Assembly: GCA_032207245.1 (NCBI GenBank)
Contig: CM063498.1
Coordinates: 94,305,301-94,369,300, forward strand
Direction of reading: 5' to 3'
DNA length: 64,000 nt
Origin: Pardosa pseudoannulata
Taxonomy: Eukaryota > Arthropoda > Arachnida > Araneae > Lycosidae
This document shows, piece after piece, positions 10,933 through 24,990 of this stretch. The notes beneath the pieces are model-generated. The model ran no database searches, was not told the DNA's origin, and was given only the letters and a program-made list of their open reading frames with translations. Each line of letters starts with the position of its first letter. The stretch's first letter is position 1. The translations under genes and the position numbers were made by a program.

Positions 10933-11129
10933 CAGTGGAGACGACCATTTTAAAATATACCGCCAGCAGATGCAGAGGATCATGGGAAAGAAGATTCCAA
11001 CTCTCCAATTACCCTGGTGGAAATGTCGAATCTTTCTGCACCTCAATTTTTTTTCCCTAGCTAGGGATAAAACTTGAAAGGGTAGTACGATTCACGGATT
11101 TATCCTGCATTTGCTCTGCTTTTTAGCAT

Positions 11130-11400
11130 ATTCAAGAGGGGCTTATAGCTAATTTAAAATCTATTAATATTTTATTAAATTGATTTGTAAATATATTTTA
11201 CTGAATATTTTATCGATATTTAAATGTCTACATTTTACCTTAATTAATCTTTAGTATTTTGTCTTTGAAATAAAAGTGCGCAAACTAAAATTTATTACAC
11301 ATATTTGGTATTTCATAACAACATTTTGTGTTAATGTTTGGGGAAAAATATCGTTAAACCGGTATTCAGATTTTCATTTGCCAAATTACTGGTAAATGAA
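11130..11400. repeat. isolated satellite unit alpha
   Basis: Matches the alpha array at 14160-15340: AAATTGATTTGTAAATATAT, TTTTATCGATATTTAAATG, then GTATTTTGTCTTTGAAATAA and caaac. It lies 2.8 kb left of the array. Confidence 0.65.
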
Positions 11401-11939
11401 AAAGTTGATGAATTATATAGAAAATAGTAGTGTGCAGTAATTCTAAGATATGCAATAGCGCTGGGTTTCACCTACAGCGCTAACTGTAAGTTTAGGACAA
11501 ATGGTGACTCATTAGGAAAACGAGTTACACGATGAAATTAGCTTAGTTATTTAATTTCTGGGGATAAAGCAAAAACACGTAACGGAGGCTGAAACACCAA
11601 CATATGGTAGATGTTTGAGATGAATCTGTAATATTTTGTCAACATGTCGCAGAAAGTTTTCAGCAGGTTTACCGCCGACTTCTGAACTACCATCGACCTT
11701 CATCCCTATAACCCGTATCTCATTTGACTCAATTTTTATTCCTTTCTTTACTTGAAGACCTAGGACACAAACCATTATCCTCAGACGAGGAGGTGAAACA
11801 GTTAGCGGCAACGTGTTGAACAAGCAGGATTTTTACCAAGAAGAAAAATTTGAACTCATCCCATGAAGCAGCAAGTACCTAAACTGATATGGAGGCTATG
11901 TTGAAAGATAAACCCATGTATGTGCTATCAGTCGGATAT

Positions 11940-12430
11940 ATGAAACAAAACTTTTATTTAGTTTATTATATGACTATATTTATTGTAAATATATGAATAT
12001 TATTCGAAATAATTTCCGAATAAGGCAGTTATACTGGCTGGAAATTATCTCCTGCTTCGTAATTATTTATAATGCAGTTATTTGATGAGAAGACTGGAGA
12101 TGGAGTAATAATTAACCCTTAATTTGACAAGATGTTTTCTCAAATATCGATTAAAAATATATTTAAATAAATAATAAGAACAATAATAATAATAATTTAA
12201 ATAATAATAATAATAATTAATAATAATAATGTATAACATATTTAATATATATTATCGATAAAAATATATATTTATTGTAAAGATTTTATTTATTTGATTG
12301 TTCGTGGTAGCGGACTTAGCCAAATTAAGGGTTAAATATTTAATTTATTTGAAAATTAGAAAGAAAATAAAGGTAGGGTATATTAAAATATATACGAAGT
12401 GTGGAGTAGACTTTTCGCTGCAATCTTTGT
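11940..12430 (+). repeat. satellite unit beta with an inserted MITE
   Basis: Shares TATTCGAAATAATTTCCGAA, GCAGTTATACTGGCTGGAAA, GGAGATGGAGTAATAATTAA and the region after the MITE (AAATTAGAAAGAAAATAAAG) with 13200-13470. The unit is interrupted at its TTAA by the element 12116-12331. Confidence 0.8.
12116..12331. mobile_element. TTAA-bounded MITE (piggyBac-type), family P2
   Basis: TTAA lies at 12112-12115 and 12332-12335. The terminal inverted repeat is CCCTTAATTTGACAAG at the left and CCCTTAATTTGGCTAAG on the minus strand from the right. The 216-bp interior is AT-rich with AAT repeats and no coding capacity. The diverged sister unit at 13200-13470 is uninterrupted at the same TTAA (near 13392-13395), so the empty site is visible in the window. 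A second, one-ended relative is at 41951. Confidence 0.9.
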
Positions 12431-12616
12431 AACCTTCGTTTGTGATAACCCCTCGTATATCTTTTGGCTTAAAATAAATGTGAAGCGGACACTTTACCAC
12501 TTCCTAGTGTGCCTATAAAATTATACACATTATTTTATTTTTATTACATTATGTATTATATGAATTATTATTCATACATTTCCTGAAAAATCTATATTTA
12601 GTTTCATTTGCCAAGG

Positions 12617-12712
12617 TAATGGATCGGCTTTAAGCTGTAGGTCCCGGACTCATTAGCCCTCGTGTTGCAAAAAGTAGACTGTAGCACTCCAAACCAAAAC
12701 CAAAAACCAAAG
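12617..12712 (+). mobile_element. SINE-1 3' half
   Basis: ATCGGCTTTAAGCTGTAGGT, CCCGGACTCATTAGCCCTCG and GTAGACTGTAGCACTCCAAA match the reference copy closely. The CCAAAACCAAAAACCAAAG tail follows. The 5' half, including the Pol III boxes, is absent, as in 5'-truncated retroinsertions. Confidence 0.85.
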
Positions 12713-12799
12713 CCAAGGTAATAGTGGCGTCTAAGTAGAACTCAAGTACTTCCGCCATCGTTCGTAAAAAAATATTTTTATAATTAATAAATGACTAAC

Positions 12800-13470
12800 T
12801 ACTTCTTACTCGGGGTTATCTGTCGATGAAATCTGGAACAATGACTTTTAAAGTTTAGCCACTGTTTTAAACAATACTTTTATTTACTTTATTTCATGTG
12901 AAGAGGGATTATTTGAAATAATTCTCGATTAAATATATTATACTGCATGGAAATGAACTCTTGCTTCGTAATTAGTTGTAATGCATTTTGGTTTGATCTA
13001 GAGTTGCAGTAATAAGAGTATTTATGACACATACAATCGATATAGTAAGGTTTTTATCATTAATAAACATTAATAAAGATAGAAGAATATTGGGGTTGTT
13101 GTTATTAAGACTTTTCTACTTTCCTTGCATAAAATAATCAAAACCATGAGCAAAATAAAATTTTTCGTGTTATTTTATGCAAGAGGAAATTTGTAAGTGT
13201 AATTTAGAGTTTATGGGACTTGTTTTAATATAACTTTTATTTGCGTTATTTTATGATTTGATTTATTGTAAATATATGAATATTACTCGAAGTAATTTCC
13301 GAGTAAAGCAGTTATACTGGCTGGAAATCCTGCTTCATAATTATTTATAATGCAGTGATTTAATTATGAGAAGTCTGGAGATGGAGTAATAATTAAGTAT
13401 TTAATTTACTGGCAAATTAGAAAGAAAATAAAGGTGGCGGATATTAAAATATATACGACGTGTGGAATAG
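12800..13470 (+). repeat. two diverged beta satellite units
   Basis: Units at about 12810-12990 and 13200-13470 share the beta motifs (ATGAAATCTGGAACAATGAC; GCAGTTATACTGGCTGGAAA; GGAGATGGAGTAATAATTAA). The second unit is the empty-site control for the MITE at 12116-12331. Confidence 0.75.
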
Positions 13471-14159
13471 AGTTGATACAATATGAAGAATAGAATCAGT
13501 ACAATATAAGAAATAAAACTTTTTAGGAGAATTATCTTCTAGCGCTTACCGGAAAATCAATTCACCGCAATACCGGTAAAATTAAAAATAAATTGCAAGT
13601 ATAATGTAAATTTAAAAAATTTAAATTTCCAAATAAATACTTCGCATTCCAAGCTCTTACGTCTTATAAGGTCAGTTTAATTACATGTCTAATTGTGTGC
13701 ATCTGAATAGATGATTAACTAACCAGTGGTTATGTAGATTAATTGTATTCTTTTGTATACCTCTCTAAGTTTCATTGAGATGTGTCCTACGAATGTTGGG
13801 AATTGAGAAAAGGATATAACAGGAGATAGCAGCCTGTGAGAAAATGAAGTATCTCACTCGAAAGATGGTACTTGTGTGTTACAGCTGTCGATAAAGACTC
13901 ACATGGAAAATAAAGTGTTGTTAAGTTTTAAGCTGCTGTTTTTTTTAAGTGGAAGGATTTGTATTACAACTGGGGAGAATGAATCTAACAGATGGAGCTG
14001 TCGAAGAGAACAGTAGAAATAACTTTACATACGCGTAATATTCGGACAGTACCATACTTCCAACAAGTGTGGAACCCGAGAATTTATTTTCACTAATTAG
14101 ATTGTTTCGCACCAAAACCAGGTCTTCAATAGGAGATAAAACTTTGGGACACTTTTTCA
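13471..14159. other. no recognised feature
   Basis: Single-copy-looking AT-rich sequence. A 71-residue minus-strand frame (13945-14160) has no motif I recognise. Short ACCGGTA motifs recur near 13550-13580 and at 11360-11395, but I see no larger structure. Confidence 0.5.
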
Positions 14160-15340
14160 AATATGCTTTTAAAAAAATTGTTAAGATATAAAAATTATCT
14201 TTTACGGTTGTATTGTTTCTTACATGCTTGTGCTTCAGTATTTTAAACTTTCATTAATATCTTAATAAATTGATTTCTAAGTGTATTTTATTATTGAATG
14301 TTTGATTAAATTGATTTGTATTGTAATTTGATTTATATTGTAACTGATTTGTATTGTAATTGATTTGATTTGTTTTAAATTGATTTGTAAGTGTATTTTA
14401 TTATTGAATATTTTACTGATGTTCAAATGTTTAATGTTTATCTTCTATATCAGTTAATATTTAGAATTTTGTCTTTGAAATAAAAGAGAACAAACCCGAA
14501 TTTTTAAAACATGCTCTTAAAATATGTTAAGGTATAAAAGTTATCTTTCACGGTTGTATTGTTTGTTACATGCTTATTATTCAGTATTTTAAACTTTCAT
14601 TAATATCTTTCTAAATTGATTTGTAAATGTATCTTATTATTGAATATTCGACTAAATTGATTTGTAATGTAATATGATTTGTATTATAATTTGATTTGTA
14701 TTGTAATTGATTTGTGTTGTCCTAAATTGATTTGTAAGTGCATTTTATTATTGAACATTTTCTGATATTTAAACGTCTAATATTTACCTTCTATATCACT
14801 TAATATTTAGTATTATCTCTTTGATATAAAAGAGAACAAACCCAAATTTCTCGAACATACTTTTAAAAAATGTTAAAGTATAAATATTATCTTATTGTTT
14901 TTTGCATGCTTATGTTTCAATTATAACACTTTTTAAACTTTCATTAATATCTTGATAAATTGATTTGTAAGTGTATTTTATTATTAAATATTTTGCCCAT
15001 ATTTAAATGCGTAATGTTTTCCTTCTATATCAGTTAATATTTAATATTTTGTCTTTAATATAAAAGAGAACAAACCTGAGTTTTTTTAACATGCTTTTAA
15101 AAAACGTTAAGGTATAAAAATTAACTTTTTGTTTATTACATTTTATGTTTCCATCATAGCATTTTTCAAACTTTCATTAATATCTTACTAAATTGATTTG
15201 TAAGTGTATTTTATTATTGAATATTTTGTTGATATTTAAAGTTTACATTTTATATCAATTATTATTTAGTATTTTATCTTTGAAATAAAATAATACAAAC
15301 CAAATTTTTTATATGTATTTAGTACCTCATACCAACTTCT
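14160..15340. repeat. alpha satellite array, 4 units
   Basis: Four tandem units beginning near 14163, 14509, 14856 and 15091 (ATGCTTTTAAAAA, then TTAAGGTATAAAAATTA) and ending in TTTGTCTTTGAAATAAAAGA plus gaacaaac. The first two units are about 346 bp, the third about 235 bp. The difference is a TTGATTTGTATTGTAATTGA-type internal minisatellite present in units 1 and 2 only. Confidence 0.8.
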
Positions 15341-15479
15341 TATATAAACTTTTGGAAAAAATTACCAGTAAGTAGGTATTTACATTTTCATTTAATGAAT
15401 TCCTAGCAAGTGAAAGAGTCGTTAAATTTATAAGTTCTGTTATCTACATCTTGAAATCTAAAGTTTATTAAAATATTTA

Positions 15480-18400
15480 AATCGTATTTTTATTTGCGTT
15501 ATTATATGACTAAAGGGAGTTTTCAAAGTAATTTCAGAGAAAAGCAAATATACTGTCTATATAAATTATCCCCTTAGTTATTAGATGCAATATACAGTTA
15601 TATGATCATTAATAGTCTGGAGATGAAGCAGTAATAGAGTGTTCAGTTTTCTAGCAAACTAGGGAGAAAGTAAAGAAAGTCGCTGCCTAAATACATACTA
15701 GAAGCAGAAAAAATCAATAGGATGTGCATAATAAAGATTTGTGTAGTATTATCTTCTGCATTAATTTTTTAAAGTTACTTTTAATGCTTATTTTGTTTAA
15801 AATATTACTCTTATTACTCTTATTTACATAATTCTATGATCTTCCTGTAATTTCATGAATCGATGTTATTCGGAAAAAAATCCCGAGAAAAGTAATTATA
15901 CAATCTGGAAATTACTTTCTGCTTCATAATTTGTTATGATATATTGACATTTAGTCAAAAACAGTATGGGGATTGAGTAATAATGGACTATTTAATTTTA
16001 TCAAAAGTTAAAAGGAATATAAATTAAAGGTAACTGAAATACATACTATAGGTAGAACAGAATCAATAGTAATAGTAATAGTAATCAATGGTGAGCAGAA
16101 AAAATCCATAGAATGTGCATAATAAAGCTTTGTGTAGAATTACTGCTGAATTAATTTTTTAAAGTTACTTTTAATGCTTATTTTGTTTAGAATATTACTT
16201 TTATATACATGATTCCATGATCTTCTTTTAATTTCCTTATTCGATGTTATTCGGAAAAAATGTCGAGAAAAGTAATTATACACTCTGGAAATTACATTTT
16301 GTTTCATAATTTGTTATGATATTCTGAGATTTAGTCCAAAACAGTAAAATGTAACTGAAATACATACTATAGGTACAATAGAATCAATAGTAATAGTAAT
16401 CAATGGTGAGCAGAAAAAATCAATAGGATGTGCATAATAAAGCTTTGTAGAATTACTTCTGTATTAATTTTTTAAAGTTACTTTGAAAACTTATTTTGTT
16501 TAGAATATTACTTTTATTTACATGATTCTATGATCTTCCTGTAATTTCATGATTCGATGTTATTTGGTTGGTTGGTTTTGGAGTGCTACGGTCTACTTTT
16601 TGCAACACGAGGGCTAATGAGACCGGGACCTACTGCTTAACGCCGATTCCGAACGGCTACGAACATCCATGCCATAGTGGGATTCGAACCCACGAACTCC
16701 GTATCCGAAGGGCAGCCCCCTAACCATTCGGCCATCGTTCGGTGTTATTTGGAAAAAAATCCCGAGAAAAGTAATTATACACTCTGGAAATTACTTTCTG
16801 TTTCATAATTTGTTATGATATACTGAGATTTAGTCAAAAACAGTATGATGATTGAGTAATAATGGACTATTTAATTTTACCAAAAGTTGTAAGGAATATA
16901 AATTAAAGGTAACTGAAATACATACTATACGTAGAACAGAATCAATAGTAATAGTGTGGTGTACTGGTATGGTGAGCGGAAAAAAATCAATAGGATGTGC
17001 AAATAAAGCTTTGTAGAATTACTTCTGAATTAATTAGTAACTTTAACGTTACTTTTAATGCTTATTTTGTTTAGAATATTACTTTTATTTACATGATTCC
17101 ATGATAATCTATTAATTTCATGATTCGATGTTATTTGGGAAAAAATCCCTAGAAAAGTAATTATACACTTTGGAAATGACTTTCTGTTTCATAATTTATT
17201 ATGGTATACTGAGATTTAGTCCTAAACAGTATGGTGATTGAGTAATATACTACTGTTTGATTTTATCACAAGGTATAAAGAAAATAAAGTAAAAGGTAAC
17301 TGAAATGCATACTATAGGTAGAATAGAATCAATAGTAATAGTAATCAATGGTGAGCAGAAAAAATCGATAGGATGTGCATAATAAAGCTTTGCGTAGTAT
17401 TACTTCTGAATTAATTTTTTAAAGTTACTTTTAATACTTATTTTGTTTAGAATATTACTTTTATATACATGATTCCATGATCTTCTTTTAATTTCATGAT
17501 TCGATGTTATTCGGAAAAAATCCCGCGAAAAGTAATTATACACTCTGAAAATTTCTTTCTGTTTATAATTTGTTAGGATATATTGGCATTTAGTCAAAAA
17601 CAGTATGGTGATTGAGTAATAATGGACTATTTGATTTTACCAAAAGGTATAAAGAAAATAAAGTAAAAGGTAACTGAAATGCATACTATAGGTAGAATAG
17701 AATCAATAGTAATAGTAATAGTAATCAATGGTGAGCAGAAAAAATCCATAGGATGTGCATACTAAAGCTTTGTGTAGAATTACTGCTGAATTAATTTTTT
17801 AAAGTTACTTTTAAAGCCTATTTTGTTTAGAATATTGCTTTTATATACACGATTCCATGATCTTCTTTTAATTTCATGATTCGATGTTATTCGGAAAAGA
17901 AATGTCGAGAAAAGTAATTATACAGTCTGGAAATCTGGACTTTCTGTTTCATAATTTGTTATGATATACTGAGATTTAGTCCAAAACAGTATGGTGATTG
18001 AGTAATATTGGACCATTTGATTTTACCAAAAGGTATAAAGAAAATAAAGTAAAAGGTAACTGAAATGCATACTATAGGTAGAATAGAATCAAAAGTAATA
18101 GTAATCAATACTGAGCAGAAAAAATCAATAGGATGTGCATAATAAAGCTTTGTGTAGTATTATCTTCTGCATTAATTTTTAAAGTTACTTTTAATGCTTA
18201 TTTTGTTTAGAATATTACTCTTATTACTCTCATTTACATGATTCTATAATATTCCTGTAATTTCATGAATCGATGTTATTCGGAAAAAATCCCGAAAAAG
18301 TAATTATATACTCTGGAAATTTTTTTCTGTTCCATAATTTGTTATGATATAATGACATTTAGTCCTAAACAGTATGGTGATTGAGTAATAATGGACTATT

Positions 18401-19600
18401 TCATTTTACCAAAAGTTATATTTAAAATAAAGTAAAAGGTAACTGAAATACATACTGTATAGTGTAGAATAGAATCAATAGTAATAGTAATCAATGGCGA
18501 GCAAAAAAATCAATAGGATGTGCATAATAAAGCTTTGTAGAATTACTTCTGCATTAATTTTTAAAGTTATTTTTAATGCTTATTTTGTTTAGAATATTAC
18601 TCTTCTTTACATGATTCTATGATCTTTTAATTTCCTGATTCGATGTTATGCAGAAAAAATCCCGAGAAACGTAATTATACACTCTGGAAATTACATTCTG
18701 TTTTATAATTTGTTATGATATACTGAGATTTAGTCCTAAACACTATGGTGATTTAATAATAATGGACTATTTGATTTTACCAAAAGGTATAAAGAAAATA
18801 AAGTAAAAGGTAACTGAAATGCATACTATAGGTAGAACAGAATGAATAGTAATAGTAATCAATACTGAGCAGAAAAAATCAATAGGATGTGCATAATAAA
18901 GTTTTGTAGAATTACTTCTGCATTAATTTTTAAAGTTACTTTTAATGCTTATTTTGTTTAGAATATTACTCTTATTTATATGATTCTATGATCTTCCTGT
19001 AATTTCATGATTCGATGTTATTTGAAAAAAATCCCGCGAAAAGTAATTATACACTCTGAAAAATACTTTCTGTTTATAATTTATTAGGATATATTGACAT
19101 TTAGTCAAAAACAGTATGGCGATTGAGTAATAATGGACTATTTGATTTTACCAAAAGATATAAAGAAAATAAAGTAAAAAGTAACTGAAATGTATGCTAA
19201 AGGTAGAATAGAATCAATAGTAATAGTAATCAATAGTGAACAGAAAAAATCAATAGGATGTGCATAATAAAGCTTTGTGTAGAATTACTTCTGCATTAAT
19301 TTTTTAAAGTTACTTTTAATGATTATTTTGTTTAAAATATTACTTTTATTTACATGATTCTATGATCTTTTAATTTCATGATTTGATGTTATGCCGAAAA
19401 AAACCCGAGAAAAGTAATTATACACTCTGGAAATTACTTTCTGTTTCATAATTTGTTGTAATATACTGAGATTTAGTCATGAACAACATGTTGATTGAGT
19501 AATAATGGAGTATTTGATTTTATTAAAAGTTTTATAGAAAATAAAGTAAGTGGTAACTTAAATACTTACTATAGAATAAATTAATAGTATAAACAGAATC
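15480..19600 (+). repeat. gamma satellite array, about 380-bp unit, about 10 copies
   Basis: The landmark AAATCAATAGGATGTGCATA recurs (with small changes) at 15711, 16102, 16417, 16984, 17362, 17742, 18122, 18507, 18876 and 19247. After removing a SINE inserted at 16568-16742, spacing is 369-391 bp except for one 315-bp unit carrying an internal deletion. Other unit landmarks are CCCGAGAAAAGTAATTATAC, TTGTTATGATATACTGAG and TGGTGATTGAGTAATAATGG. The units are a derived form of beta (GCAGTTATACTGGCTGGAAA corresponds to GTAATTATACACTCTGGAAA). Confidence 0.92.
16568..16742 (-). mobile_element. SINE-1 copy, full length, inside gamma satellite
   Basis: A well-kept minus-strand copy with the tail GTTGGTTTTGGAGTGCTACG, body and complete tRNA-like head (GGGATTCGAACCCACGAACT; CCTAACCATTCGGCCATCG). 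The 10-bp target duplication tgttatttgg lies at 16558-16567 and 16743-16752. Its good preservation relative to other copies suggests recent insertion after array formation. Confidence 0.92.
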
Positions 19601-19659
19601 ACTTTTTTACCTGAATATTTGCTAGATGAAATATGCAAGAATAGCTTAAAATTTAGTAA

Positions 19660-19935
19660 CTGATTTGAAATTACTTTTATTTAGTTAATTATTATGACCA
19701 GTAGGGTTATACGATGGAATTCAAGAGGAAAGCAATTATACTAGCTGGAAATTACCTCCTGCTTCGTAATTAGTTATGATGCACAGTGATTTGATCATAA
19801 GCAATCTGGAAATGTAACAGTAATGGAGTATTTAATTTTCTCACAAATTAAAAGTAAAATAAAGGAAATGTTTAATAAAAATATATACTCTGGTCAGAAT
19901 TAAAAACCTAGTGGTGACTAAGTACCAGTAATATT
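19660..19935 (+). repeat. terminal beta-type unit of the satellite
   Basis: GGAAAGCAATTATACTAGCT and GGAAATTACCTCCTGCTTCG match the beta units at 9178-9345 and 12000-13400 better than the gamma units, so the array is bordered by older-type sequence. Confidence 0.7.
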
Positions 19936-21088
<1,153 letters not shown>

Positions 21089-21095
21089 GGGGGGG

Positions 21096-22030
21096 TAATA
21101 ATAAAATTCTATTAAAGTAAAATCCTAACCTAAACGTCTTCTTTTTTCCATTGAAAATCCATATTCCCTATTTGACAAATTCTAAAGAACCTTTTTCATA
21201 ATAATGGAGTCGAACACTCATTTCCTGGCACCTTGCATTTAGAATCGGAGCCTCGTTGATTCATTTTTCCTATGCATTATAGAAGTACTAGAATAAACTA
21301 GAAATATCTAAAGAGTCGTGATTTGTTACCGGAATGACATCATTCTGGAGCCACACCACTTCCAATAGGTAATAAAAGTGCTGGCACACAGACTTAGGGG
21401 CTTTTTTCTTTTGGTATCTCGATGTAAATAATATAATCAAATTACTTCTATGTTTTGTGTTCTTTTTTCCTAGGGGATTTGTGTGTTTAGTGTCATCTTA
21501 TGTTCTAAATAAAAAATGTTTTTGTAAGTAACGTCTGCATCAATTTACTCGGCTACTACATTTAATAAATGCTTTACAGTGATGACTATAGTATTTTTAA
21601 ATTATGTGGACGTATCACATATATTTATTCAGGGGATTAATTAGAAATTTCACCAAGAGAACCTCAAATATTCATAACTTCCAAAAAATGTTCCTTTAAA
21701 AAAATTAAAGATATTATCAGTAATGGTTGAATATTGTCAAAATAATTATATTTAATACTAATTGCTCCATGACCAGAATGGCTACATTAAGTTTATATTT
21801 CCCTTTGTAAAATATTTAAAAATGGCATATGCAAGAATTGTTATCATTACCTGCCATCATGAATATACATTATTAAGGGATATAGGTAGCTCTCTTTAAA
21901 TTATTATAACCAATGCTATATTTCCTATATAAGGTATTTTCAAAAGCATGGTTAAAATATTTATTGGAAAATTTTCACATGCAACAGATGTTAATACTAT
22001 GTAAACAAAGTCAAGACATGTTAAAAAAAA
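21096..22030. other. no recognised feature
   Basis: AT-rich sequence with no convincing coding remnant or repeat that I can see. Confidence 0.5.
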
Positions 22031-22640
22031 GGGTGAATATTTATAATCATTACTCATATTTTCATCATTGGGCACCTAAACAAGTTGATTCTTAGAACTC
22101 ATAGTTAAATCCCAGGACTAATATCAAAACATACATTGTAATGAGTGTGTATGCAAAGCATGGACAACTAACAGCTAATTTTTATACCTGTTAGTTACAA
22201 CTGTTACTATTTGGAGTGTAAAAATATGATACATTTTGGTACTGTAAACCTACGAACTATATATAGATAGATAGAATAATTTTTTAAACTTTTTCTTTTC
22301 TATTCTTAGTTATATTTCATAATTTAATGAAATAAAAACCTATCGATTTTTTCTGGATGAAGATTGTTAAAAAGAAAACAGGGTGAATATTTATAACAAT
22401 TATTTAATTTTTCATCAATGTGCACTTGGATAATTTGATTCTTATAATTCATATTTAAAGCACAGGATTATTGTTAAAGTACGCTTTGTAGCAAACGTGG
22501 ATGCAAAGCGGGGTCGACCGCTAATTTTATATTTGTTCGTTGCTACCGTTGCCATTTGGAGTGAAGAAATATGATAGGTTTTGGTATAGATAGATATGTA
22601 GATAGGATAAATATTTAAAACCTTTTTTTTTTTATTTTTG
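22031..22640. repeat. two-unit tandem duplication, period 350 bp
   Basis: The segment starting GGTGAATATTTATAATCATT (22031) recurs at 22381 as GGTGAATATTTATAACAATT. The copies share the CAAAGC...CTAATTTT region, a GCCATTTGGAGTG-like motif and a GATAGATAGA tail. They differ at roughly a quarter of positions. No coding function. Confidence 0.7.
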
Positions 22641-23512
22641 AATCTTTGCTGGATTTCAAAATTCAATAAGATAAAAAATTATCAAATTTTTAGTCAAATT
22701 TCGCTTTGGCGAAAATCCCTATCAGCTTAAACAAACTTAGAGGAACCGCATCTTTAATACATTTTACCAAATATCATACAGAACTTTTAAATATTTCATG
22801 GCCCTAGATCGATAAAACTTTGGCTGTCCTTGAAAGTGTTCAACTTAAACAATTTTCTCTTTCATGATTACATAAGGTAGAAAAAAATCTATTGGGATTT
22901 CTAATGCATTAAAACTGACAATCCTAGGCTTTTATTATCCTATAATCTATAACAGATCAATCAATTTAAATTAAAGACATACCAATGGAACATATTGATC
23001 TAAGATACAGATTAGCATGAAGAATTTTTGATGACTTTTACATGCTTTTAAAGAGCTATCAAATTAACTTCAATTTTTAATATGATAATATTATATAACT
23101 TGAGCAGGATAAAGCAAGAGTTCTTCGCTGATGACTTCAGTAGTTATTCATTAAATGCTGACTCAATATTTTTTCTAGATTTAAAATGATTTTATTGACA
23201 TTCTTATGGCATTTATTAACATAGCAAAGAAGTAAATTTATCGTATCTAAGCTGTTTTGTATTATGTTGATATTAATCTTAATGGACAAACCAAGCACGT
23301 GAGCCAGAGGCTACTCGAATTAAGGAGAAAGGATGTGCCTTTTGTTCTAACCAGCACCACTGTGATGAAAGCACGAAAAAGTGAGTCCCCGAAATTTAGA
23401 ATAGAGACTAAGCAGAAGAACCTCCAGTATTAGCCTGCCATCGCCAAAGATATCGTTTAAAAACTTAGAAGCCATTGCAACCTCGAACTTATTTTACTCA
23501 CCCCAGTCGTTA
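22641..23512. other. AT-rich, no recognised gene
   Basis: Mostly featureless. At 23315-23383 one frame reads KEKGCAFCSNQHHCDESTKK before a stop, superficially like a gag-type zinc knuckle. The Cys/His spacing is not canonical and the frame does not continue. Confidence 0.4.
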
Positions 23513-23516
23513 TTAA

Positions 23517-24188
23517 CCCTTTAAAGATCACTATCATAAATTCTTTGGGATTTAATGAAATTAGTTCATAAATGGTATCTATGAACTTTATAAATGTAAA
23601 TGCATTTTTTTTTTACATTTTTTGAAGGGGTGGAATTTGAGGGGTGGTTAAAATGCAAAATCCAACCCCTTGTTCGAGGGGGAAATGCTGTTTTAAAGGT
23701 TTAATTATGCTGCGGGAACACTGAGTATTATCTAAAAGGGTATAATAAAGAAAAACTAACCAATCTACAGTCGAGCGATGGTTATATAGTACATCACTGC
23801 TTTTAGGCACCGGAATTTATGGGTTAAAATCCCACTGAAGGTATGGATGTTCGTAGCAATTCGGAATCGGTCTTAAGCTGTAGGTCTCGATTTTATTCCC
23901 TCTTGGATTGAAAGACAGTAGATCGTACCAAACATAAACAATTTATAAGTGTTGTTTGGATACATTTATTTGGGTTTATAAGTAAAAAAAATTCATATTA
24001 CAGACTTTTCCAGGTAAAGTAAGTTTAACCACGTGTATTTCAAATGAAGTATAGAGCGAGCTCTTGTATACTCTCTGTTGTAAGTTGGAAATGTCAGACA
24101 TAAAAAACCTAAAAGTTCATCCTATGTTCAAAAGCAGAGAAAGAATTTAACAGGTGGTTTCGCTCCGAAACCACTGTCCGTTAAAGGG
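23517..24188. mobile_element. TTAA-bounded MITE (piggyBac-type), family P3
   Basis: TTAA lies at 23513-23516 and 24189-24192. The terminal inverted repeat is CCCTTTAAAGATCACTATC at the left and CCCTTTAACGGACAGTGGT from the right on the minus strand. Interior 672 bp, non-coding, with a SINE-1 copy inserted at about 23795-23940. Confidence 0.8.
23795..23940 (+). mobile_element. SINE-1 copy inside MITE P3
   Basis: Head remnant (GGGTTAAAATCCCACTGAAG), body (TATGGATGTTCGTAGCAATT; CGGTCTTAAGCTGTAGGTCT) and a degraded tail (GTACCAAACATAAAC). It is diverged, so both the MITE and this insertion are old. Confidence 0.75.
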
Positions 24189-24192
24189 TTAA

Positions 24193-24990
24193 TGAACACA
24201 ACACATCTTGACTGACTCGTGGCTCAATCAAGCAACTCTCCTGTTACGAGATCGTTACCTTTGCCGACTAAATTATCGTGGCTCTGTTTTATATTATTTA
24301 AAGCTTGGACACGACATACATTTTACTAATTTCAAATATTACCTTATAGATAGAATTGGTAAAAGAAACTTAACTATTAACTACCAATAAAGCGTTTTCA
24401 ACAAACACATGATGAGTTTTTAATAAGGGATATGTGTATATATTTCAAATATGTATATTAAAAACTAATTTTTTTTATCGTATTAAAGGAAAATTTCTTC
24501 TTTTTTCTGTAAACTAAAACTTATAACAAAATATAAAAAACTATACTGCATAAAAAAATTAAATCTTAGAAACTTAATTTTTTAAAAATTAAGATTTATC
24601 TTGTTGTTATATTACAAATAAAATATATTATTCGTATCACTATATTTGCGTTTTACAGAACAAAAATGATAAATAGCTTCTACTTAATATAAAAAATGTT
24701 TTTAATTTGAAAATTTCAAAAGTTATTTGGCATTAAAGTGTGTTTCAATTTTTTTCACTTAGTGTATATATTTTATGTTTTTAATGAATCTACATTTTCA
24801 TATAAGAAAACTAAACAGTTTTTATAATGTTACACTTTTTTATGATCTAGGAAAAAGTTTATTTTAAACAGAACAGAATTTTTTATTTTATATTGAAACA
24901 AAAGTAGGCTGTTATAATGAAACTTTTCAGCTTGAAAATTACTGTATTCCCTTAACATTTTTAACTTTTCAAGCCAGTTATATTACATTA
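24193..24990. other. no recognised feature
   Basis: Extremely AT-rich, with a 60-residue plus-strand frame at 24208-24390 that I do not recognise and do not consider a gene. Confidence 0.5.

Noticed and set aside
23315..23383. CAFCSNQHHC text resembling a gag zinc knuckle
   Set aside because: The Cys/His spacing is not the standard one, the frame stops directly after it, and no neighbouring gag or pol text was seen.
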